NCBI GenBank assembly: GCA_963836585.1
Contig: CAWIJV010000003.1
Location: 1 to 64,000 of the forward strand
DNA from: BTUB01 sp963836585
GTDB taxonomy: Bacteria > Babelota > Babeliae > Babelales > Vermiphilaceae
Direction of reading: 5' to 3'
Length of the DNA stretch: 64,000 bases
Made by a program: the position numbers and the translations under genes. Under the pieces are notes generated by a model that was not told where the DNA came from, did no database searches, and was given only the letters and a program-made list of their open reading frames with translations. Below are positions 58,047 to 64,000 of this stretch, piece by piece (position 1 is the first letter of the stretch; every line of letters starts with the position of its first letter).

Positions 58047-59988
58047 TTAAAATGCAAATTCCATGCCAATGTTAAAGGTATAGGCAATATCATCGCCAAT
58101 GCTGGGGAACAAGTTTGGCCCCAGTGGCTTGCCCTTAATATCTTTAAAGTGCTGCCCCGGGAAAAAGAGTGAAGTGATGGCAAAACATTTTAAGCTGTCA
58201 AACGGATAATAGCTCAGGAATGCATTGAGCTCGATACCCAAAAATTTGCTTGCCTCTTGCGTAGAATTTTGCCCGAGTACCGCATCATATTTTAAGCCAG
58301 GGCTTGGTTCCCAATAGGCAAACGCATTTGGATTAAACACAAATCTGGTTTCACATTCAGGATTCCAGGTGAGCCCGGAGCCAACAAATGCAAGATTGGT
58401 AAACCCTGAATGAGCCATCGCATAATCTTTATTGGCAACCGGATTTTCCGGTACCGTGCCCGGACGTTTCACTTTGCCCACCGTTCCCAAGAAGAAGACG
58501 TTTTTCACCCGTTTACCTGCATACACTTCTTGCAAGCCGATAAATCCTTTAAAATCACCATCCATCACCTCAAAATTAGGATCTTGATCGCCTGATGCAT
58601 AGCAACCGGTCACCGCAACTTGCAATGTTTTGCGATAGACCCAATAGCTGGCATCTGCCACCATCATCCATCCTTTATATTTATTAAAATAACCACCACC
58701 ATCAGGCGCGGTGCGGAATCGGCGATCAGAGTTTTGCAAGCTCACCGGCCCGGGCACATACCCAACGCCGGTAAGATTCTGCGCATTCGCAATGCGGTTG
58801 CCCATTTTGCGTCACATCACCGGTATTAGATGATTGATTAATTGCTTTTTGAGAAGTGCTGCGTGGCACATCAGGCGTTTGCAGACCATTATACTGATCG
58901 CTCGTTATCATCAATACATTATTATTCACCGATACAATTTGACCATTGTAATTTTCAAGCACGGTGCGATTGCGATCCCAGGGTTTCACAAACTGGCTGC
59001 CCACGTTTTTGGCAACATCAAAACCAAACTCAAATCGCGAACCAAGATATTCAGCGGCAAGCCCAAACGTGCCCAAGCGAGCACTTGCATCTCCATTGTA
59101 TTCCACGCGTTGCTCAGGATCATTATTATACATGCCATAGGGCTCTATCACCGCTTTGCCATAGCAATCATTTTTCATGGCAGTCCATTGCAATCTCCCC
59201 GCAATCAGATAATTATCTTTGCCAAATCCGCGCATTGGATTATCTCTGCGACCAATTTCATGCTTGTAAATAGGCTTACTGGTTTCTGACAAACTATTGC
59301 TCTTGCTTTGCAAAATTGATCCATACAGATCATAGGTGAGCAGATCAGGCACAAATTCACCGGAGAATTTTAAGCCGAATGCAAACTGATCAATCATCGC
59401 ATCAGAATAGAAACCCAGTGGCCCTGGCCCCAAGGCATAGGCAGCGCCCAGAGAAATTCCTCGGCCCAGCTCAAAGGGAAAGGCGCCCACGGTAAACTGA
59501 TGATTGTTTTCAAGATTGAGGTGCAAGAATTCAGCAAGACTAACTTGCAACCATGCTTCACGCATCCAGAAGAATAGGCGTGGGAACGCATGATGATGTT
59601 CGCCAAATTCAACGCCGGCCGCTTTAACATGCGCAGGCAAGGTATTGGCAATCGTGCTTGGGCTTCCCCAAATTGCGCGATTTCGCACCGATGATTTAAA
59701 TTCTGCTACCGGCTTGCCATACTTCTGTTTGCCATACACTAAATCGACAAACCAATCATTGGTATGACGAAAATAAAAGATCTGATCCTGAAAATTTTCA
59801 TTATTTAAGCAACGTAAAATTTTTACCGGCAAACAGCTCCGGTTTCCAAAATCCCCAGAAGTTGATTTCAATATCGGCATCATTTTTTACTAGTAGCGGG
59901 GTTTTTGTTTTGGCACTCACCGCGGTGCACTATAATCATAGCAAAAAAAGATCAAAAAATTACGGGCACAGCGCTTCAAAAAAATCAT
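58047..59988 (-). pseudogene. Outer-membrane porin-like beta-barrel, frameshifted
   Basis: Starts at an ATG at 59988 with GGAG 5 bp upstream and a hydrophobic signal (RNFLIFF). Three frame changes are needed: near 59915 in the signal region, near 59809 (TTTGCCGGTAAAAATTTTAC then CTTAAATAATG, one A too many) and near 58797 (AATGGGCAACCGC, one G too many). The rebuilt protein of about 640 residues has ADIEINFWGFWKPELFAGKN, many alternating beta strands (GRLQWTAMKNDCYGKAVIEP; FRTAPDGGGYFNKYKGWMMV) and ends AYTFNIGMEFAF, the terminal Phe typical of outer-membrane barrels. The two long open pieces are 58726-59800 and 58047-58805. Confidence 0.7.
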
Positions 59989-60157
59989 AGCAACTCCGGG
60001 AGCTTTTATCTGAATAAATAAAAAAATGGTATTAGCAGCAAAAACTAGGGGTTATGATACATTTAAAGAAGATGTGATAACAACTGAGTTTTTCCACTAA
60101 AAAAGGTACTAGAATTCAGTTTTTTGTCAAACAAAACCTAAGCAATATAAGGGCTTT

Positions 60158-61057
60158 ATGAGCATAAACAAACATCAGCTTCTTCTGGGAGCGCACATGT
60201 CAATTTCCGGCGGCATGGAAAAAGCGATTGAGCGGGGCGCTTCTATCGGCTGCACCACCATACAAATTTTCACCAAAAGCAACCGCCAGTGGCAAGCAAA
60301 ACCGCTCGCTCAAGAAGAGATAGATGATTTTAAGGAGACGGCAAAAAGATTAAAAATGGGGCCGATCGTTGCACATGCCACCTATCTTATTAATATTGCG
60401 TCGGCTGATACCAAGATTTCCAACGCCTCCACTCATGCACTTGCCATGGAGCTTGCTCGCTGCCAAAGCCTAGACATTCCTTATTTGGTATTGCATCCGG
60501 GCTCATATGGTAAAGGCACTCCTGAAGAAGGCCTTGAGCGAATCAGTGCGCATCTTGATGCTATTCTTGAAAAAGTGCCGGGCACTACCATGATTCTCCT
60601 GGAAACCATGGCGGGCCAAGGCACGGCGCTGGGATGGACCTTTGAGCAACTAGCAACGATTATAGAAAAAACAAAACATAATAAACGGCTGGGAATCTGT
60701 TTTGATACGTGCCACGCCTTTGTGGCCGGCTATGATTTTAGTACACCAAGCAGCTACGAGGCGCTCTGGAAAGATTTTGACCGCATCGTCGGTTTGAATC
60801 GCCTAAAAGTAATCCATGTAAACGATTCAAAAAAGGGTCGCGGTTCTCGCGTTGACCGCCATGAGCATATTGGTAAAGGAACATTGGGGCTTGAACCATT
60901 CACTCTTTTGTTTAACGATCCGCGCTTTTTTGATGTTCCTAAGATTTTAGAAACACCAAAAGCAACTGAAGAGCCGTTTGCCGAAGATACAATGAATATG
61001 GAAACTATTAAGAATTTGCTGAGCAGCGAAACAAGAAAACTGCTGAATGTCGAATAG
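60158..61057 (+). CDS. nfo: Endonuclease IV
   Basis: 299 residues, close to the usual 285-300. AP-endonuclease TIM barrel with three zincs: LLGAHMSISGGMEKAIERGA, IQIFTKSNRQWQAK, PYLVLHPGSYGKG, the Glu in ILLETMAGQG, RLGICFDTCHAFVAGYDF, VIHVNDSKKGRGSRVDRHEH then IGKGTLG, and ILETPK. It cuts DNA at abasic sites in base-excision repair. Stand-alone gene followed by repeats. Confidence 0.96.
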   Translation: MSINKHQLLLGAHMSISGGMEKAIERGASIGCTTIQIFTKSNRQWQAKPLAQEEIDDFKETAKRLKMGPIVAHATYLINIASADTKISNASTHALAMELARCQSLDIPYLVLHPGSYGKGTPEEGLERISAHLDAILEKVPGTTMILLETMAGQGTALGWTFEQLATIIEKTKHNKRLGICFDTCHAFVAGYDFSTPSSYEALWKDFDRIVGLNRLKVIHVNDSKKGRGSRVDRHEHIGKGTLGLEPFTLLFNDPRFFDVPKILETPKATEEPFAEDTMNMETIKNLLSSETRKLLNVE

Positions 61058-61072
61058 AGAGTAAATCCCGCC

Positions 61073-61217
61073 ACGTTCGCTTCGAGTGAGGGCTTCAACC
61101 CCGAATCGAGAGGTTATGATCTGCAGGAATCCACAAGTAAAAAAACTTCTCCACTCGTTTCTTCTGCCGTCGCTAAAGCTATGGCGGACAGGTCGAAACT
61201 TCGGTCGAAGCGAACGG
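61073..61217. repeat. Dispersed repeat fragments
   Basis: CGTTCGCTTCGAGTGAGGGC near 61074, CTGCCGTCGCTAAAGCTATG then GCGGACAGG near 61163, and GGTCGAAGCGAACGGGAC at 61203-61220, the last forming an inverted pair with the first. Related to 16559-16646. Confidence 0.5.
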
Positions 61218-61279
61218 GACTTCGGATATTTGGAGAAAATTGTGGAATTGTTGGAAGTTACTGACGTGTAGATGCGAGT

Positions 61280-61361
61280 AAAGTAATAGATAGGGACTTT
61301 AAAGTTTTTATGAGCTAGGAAGAAATTGTAGTAAATTCCCTAAAGCCCTATCTATTACTTT
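61280..61361. repeat. Long inverted repeat (terminator or MITE-like)
   Basis: AAAGTAATAGATAGGGACTT at 61280-61299 pairs with AAGCCCTATCTATTACTTT at 61343-61361: a 21-bp stem with one bulge and a loop of about 40 bases. The remaining spacer, 61362-61589, is A- and C-rich with AAAAACAACAAAAAACAAC tracts and no gene seen. Confidence 0.65.
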
Positions 61362-61589
61362 CTCAACAAGCAGTGCATCTAACCATGCGTTCTTATGTCA
61401 AACGCAAAATCAATTTTGAACCAAAAACAACAAAAAACAACAATGTTGAAAATGTTAAAAATTGCAACAACATAGAAACCCTGTATTTATCGCATTTTTT
61501 TCATTTTTGTGATTGTTTTTGCAAAAAACAACAAAAAAGCAACAGATTTGTTGCGCAACGAAGAAGAAAGTCTGAATTGATAACGATTT

Positions 61590-63680
61590 TTATTTTTTAA
61601 CTTCAGGACGTTCGAGGAAACATTCAACACGATCATCGATTTGCCAATCGGTAATGTTTTCTACCATAAAGGCACATTCATAACCGGTATGAACTTCTTT
61701 GACCGCATTTTTGTCACGTTGCAAGCTGATGATTTTGCCTTCGCCGATCTTTCTTGATCCGCGCCACGCAACCACAAATCCATCGCGTGAAAAAATGCCT
61801 TGCCTGAGATAAGCGCCGGCAATAACACCTAAATTCTTTATATCAAATACTTTGCGCACTACCGCTTCGCCCACTTTAGTACGCACCATTTTGACAGGAG
61901 CCATCGCTTGAGCAACCTCTTGAAGATATTCAAGAAGCTTGTAAATAATCTCAAAAGAGTGAATCTTAACACCCACGCGTTGCGCAAGCAACAGTGCATT
62001 AGGCTCAGCTTTGGTATGAAGTGTGATAATACGAGCGCCCGTATCTTGAGCAAGCACCACGTCACTTTCATTCACATTTCCCAGACTTGCTTGCAACACC
62101 AAGAAACCACGCTCTGCTTTTTTTGATAATTTTGCAATAGATTCAGTAAGCGCTTCTTTTGAAGAATTGGTATCGGTTTTTACAATCAGCACCAGAGATT
62201 TTTCATCACTGAGTGTACGTTGCGGCATCATCGATCTGGCAGGAGTGCCCAGTTGTTTTACTTTTAAGTAAACATCTTTGCCTACCACTTCAAAATTATC
62301 TCCCGCTTCAGGCAGCTCATCAAATCCGGCAATAAGCACCGGATGAGAAGGCCCCACCTGAGTAACTCTTGCGCCAAATGAATCAACCATCGAGGTGACG
62401 CGCCCGGTAGTTTTACCGGCCACAAAATAGTCACTAACTTTTAATACACCATGTTGCGTAAGCACGGTTGCAACAATACCACGCCCTTTTTCTAATTTTG
62501 ATTCCAACACATAGCCCAGCGCATTGCCCTTGGATTGCCCCTTGAGCTCCATCAGTTGGGATTGCAAGATCACCATTTCCAGAAGCTTATCAATTCCTAA
62601 TCCGGTTTTGGCAGAGATAGGTACATAAATGGTTTGGCCGCCCCATTCTTCAGGAAGCAGGCCATGTTGCGTAGAAAGATCGCGCTTTACAATATCAACG
62701 CGCGCTTTATCAACTTTGTCCACCTTATTAATGGCCACGATGATAGAAACTTCCATCGCTTGGGCACTTTTAAGCGCCTCTATAGTTTGCGGCATCACGC
62801 CATCATCGGCGGCTACCACCAAAATCACCACATCGGCAACTTTAGCACCGCGAACTCTAATTTTTGAGAAGGCTTCATGGCCGGGAGTATCAATAAACAC
62901 CACATTGCCCTGATCGGTATGTGCCTCATAGGCTCCCAGATGTTGCGTAATGCCGCCCTTTTCCTTGGCGGCTACTCTGGTTTTTCGAATAAAATCGAGA
63001 AGCGTAGTTTTGCCATGATCCACATGCCCCATCACCACAACCACCGGCTGACGCTCTTGAAGATGCTCGCCTGTGGTTGTACGCACCAGTTTTTGTTCTT
63101 TAGGCTTTTCAGTTACTGGTCTAATGGTTGGAATTTGATAATGCTCTGCAAGTCTGCTCACCAGATCTTCGGTGAGTAGCTGATTTTTATTTGAGAGAAT
63201 GCCCCACTTTAACAGGGCAAGAATGAGCTCACTGGTGCCCTTTTGAAGCACCACGGCAAGATCACTTAAAATATAGGGCTGCAGCAGCAACTCTTGTGGC
63301 GCTGCCGGCACAGAAATTTTCTTTTCAGGAGATGATGATGATGCCATGGGCTGAAGAGGGGGCATTGCGGCGACGACAGGAGTCTTATTTACCGGTTGTG
63401 AAGCTGGCGATTTTGACACTTTGTTTTCTTCCTTTGGGGTTACAACCGGTTCTGGTACAACCGTTGGAGCTGAAACTTGTTGGACTGGCGCGGGAGCCAT
63501 CGAGCCATCTTTTTGCGGCTGTGGCTGAGTTTTTTTGGCAAATTTAGTATTCAAAAAGCGTAACGCCTCATCAGGCAATACCGCCATATGACTCGAAAGC
63601 TCAAACCCTTGCTGGCTCAAAAGCGCAATCAGCTCCTTGGAGGAAACTCCCTGCTCTTTTGCAAACTCGTATACACGCAT
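61590..63680 (-). CDS. infB: Translation initiation factor IF-2
   Basis: 696 residues. N-terminal IF2_N helices (MRVYEFAKEQGVSSKELIAL), a Pro/Val-rich linker, then the GTPase domain: GHVDHGKTTLLDF (P-loop), GGITQHLGAYE (switch 1), FIDTPGHEAF (switch 2) and INKVDK. Domains II-IV follow (VLESKLEKGRGIVATVLTQH; the C-terminal barrel ends in ITDWQIDDRVECFLERPEVK). It brings initiator tRNA to the 30S ribosome. It is 25 bp after nusA, the common nusA-infB operon. Confidence 0.97.
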   Translation of the reverse strand: MRVYEFAKEQGVSSKELIALLSQQGFELSSHMAVLPDEALRFLNTKFAKKTQPQPQKDGSMAPAPVQQVSAPTVVPEPVVTPKEENKVSKSPASQPVNKTPVVAAMPPLQPMASSSSPEKKISVPAAPQELLLQPYILSDLAVVLQKGTSELILALLKWGILSNKNQLLTEDLVSRLAEHYQIPTIRPVTEKPKEQKLVRTTTGEHLQERQPVVVVMGHVDHGKTTLLDFIRKTRVAAKEKGGITQHLGAYEAHTDQGNVVFIDTPGHEAFSKIRVRGAKVADVVILVVAADDGVMPQTIEALKSAQAMEVSIIVAINKVDKVDKARVDIVKRDLSTQHGLLPEEWGGQTIYVPISAKTGLGIDKLLEMVILQSQLMELKGQSKGNALGYVLESKLEKGRGIVATVLTQHGVLKVSDYFVAGKTTGRVTSMVDSFGARVTQVGPSHPVLIAGFDELPEAGDNFEVVGKDVYLKVKQLGTPARSMMPQRTLSDEKSLVLIVKTDTNSSKEALTESIAKLSKKAERGFLVLQASLGNVNESDVVLAQDTGARIITLHTKAEPNALLLAQRVGVKIHSFEIIYKLLEYLQEVAQAMAPVKMVRTKVGEAVVRKVFDIKNLGVIAGAYLRQGIFSRDGFVVAWRGSRKIGEGKIISLQRDKNAVKEVHTGYECAFMVENITDWQIDDRVECFLERPEVKK

Positions 63681-63705
63681 CGATAGCTAAAACTCTCTAT
63701 TAAAA

Positions 63706-64000
63706 TCAATCAAATTCTTCTAAATTCATGGCAATTTCTTCTTGGGCATTCGCGGCAGGCGCTTCGGTTTTAATCAAGTGAATATCGTAGCCACTCAACC
63801 GGGATGCAAGCATTATATTTTGTCCCATTTTCCCAATGGCCAGCGAACGCTGATCCTCATTGAGCCATACATTTGCGCTCTGCTCGCCTTCAATCTCAAC
63901 GCGGTTAATCTGAGCCGGCTTGAGGGAATCTCGCACTCTAATTTCAGGGGATTCGCTCCAGGTGAGCACGTCAATTTTTTCTCCACCAAGCTCTTTAAGA
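63706..64000 (-). CDS. nusA: Transcription factor NusA, C-terminal part (partial)
   Basis: The gene runs off the right edge; about 97 codons are seen. LKELGGEKIDVLTWSESPE and EDQRSLAIGKMGQNIMLASR then LSGYDIHLIK are the end of the second KH domain of NusA, which binds RNA during pausing and termination. No acidic repeats follow; the protein ends in a short tail (NAQEEIAMNLEEFD). Upstream of infB in the usual order. Confidence 0.95.
   Translation of the reverse strand, partial: LKELGGEKIDVLTWSESPEIRVRDSLKPAQINRVEIEGEQSANVWLNEDQRSLAIGKMGQNIMLASRLSGYDIHLIKTEAPAANAQEEIAMNLEEFD

Noticed and set aside
61420..61560. AAAAACAACAAAAAACAAC tracts as a possible CRISPR or repeat array
   Set aside because: Short irregular low-complexity runs without constant spacing or spacers.

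Overview
The window comes from a host-associated bacterium with a moderately AT-rich genome. The best guess is Candidatus Dependentiae (TM6) or a similar endosymbiont or parasite of protists. This is inferred from the gene mix and cannot be proved without a search. The clues are many short-signal-peptide proteins of unknown function arranged as tandem paralogs, secreted ankyrin proteins, secreted proteins with eukaryotic-like folds (a PPP-type phosphatase, Skp1/BTB-like plus leucine-rich-repeat proteins, a J-domain protein), trimmed housekeeping enzymes, and few biosynthetic genes. TGA, TAA and TAG all end intact genes, so the standard bacterial code applies.

Layout. 1-2.0 kb: end of the ATP synthase operon (atpD tail, short atpC), then a RelE-type toxin-antitoxin pair whose promoter region is split by an insertion sequence flanked by 11-bp direct repeats. 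2.0-6.9 kb: HerA-like ATPase, a DUF4143 ATPase, a secreted J-domain protein and an amino-acid ABC binding protein. 6.9-11.1 kb: an accessory block (palindromic repeats, hicAB, a secreted M48-like protease, an MGMT-like protein, a Nudix hydrolase, gene relics) that separates the binding protein from its permease and ATPase at 11.2-12.5 kb. 12.5-17.9 kb: secreted proteins, two ankyrin proteins, a PilO-like protein and an M23 peptidase. 18-26.5 kb: a secreted MutS-like ATPase, short UvrC, secreted paralogs, ClpB without its N domain, and SecG. 26.7-29.5 kb: small secreted proteins and dCTP deaminase. 29.6-39.2 kb: MoxR and a type II secretion/type IV pilus-like operon (gspC, gspD, gspL, gspM, second gspD). 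This operon is broken by roughly 25 frameshifts up to about 37.5 kb and is intact afterwards. 39-41.9 kb: an S49 peptidase, an orphan HicB, a small antitoxin-like ORF and a second M48 protease. 42-49.7 kb: a duplicated cassette, promoter plus Skp1-like/LRR gene plus a second gene, each copy ending in enolase 3' sequence, with an AlbA_2 ATPase between the copies and a divergent enolase at the end. 49.8-54.8 kb: an apparent operon of three paralogous secreted proteins and a secreted PPP-type phosphatase. 55-64 kb: aspS, a frameshifted porin, nfo, infB and nusA.

Two themes recur. First, folds normally found in the cytosol or in eukaryotes carry export signals: MutS-like, J-domain, AAA/DUF4143, PPP phosphatase, Skp1-like/LRR and ankyrin. 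These are plausible host-directed effectors. Second, a family of palindromic repeats built on a TTCGATAC / CTCACCACGAAC core is scattered between genes and, in the second secretin gene, appears to lie in frame inside coding sequence. Single-base indels also break toxin-antitoxin genes, the transposase, a porin and the secretion operon. Whether these are genuine decay or assembly error needs the raw reads.
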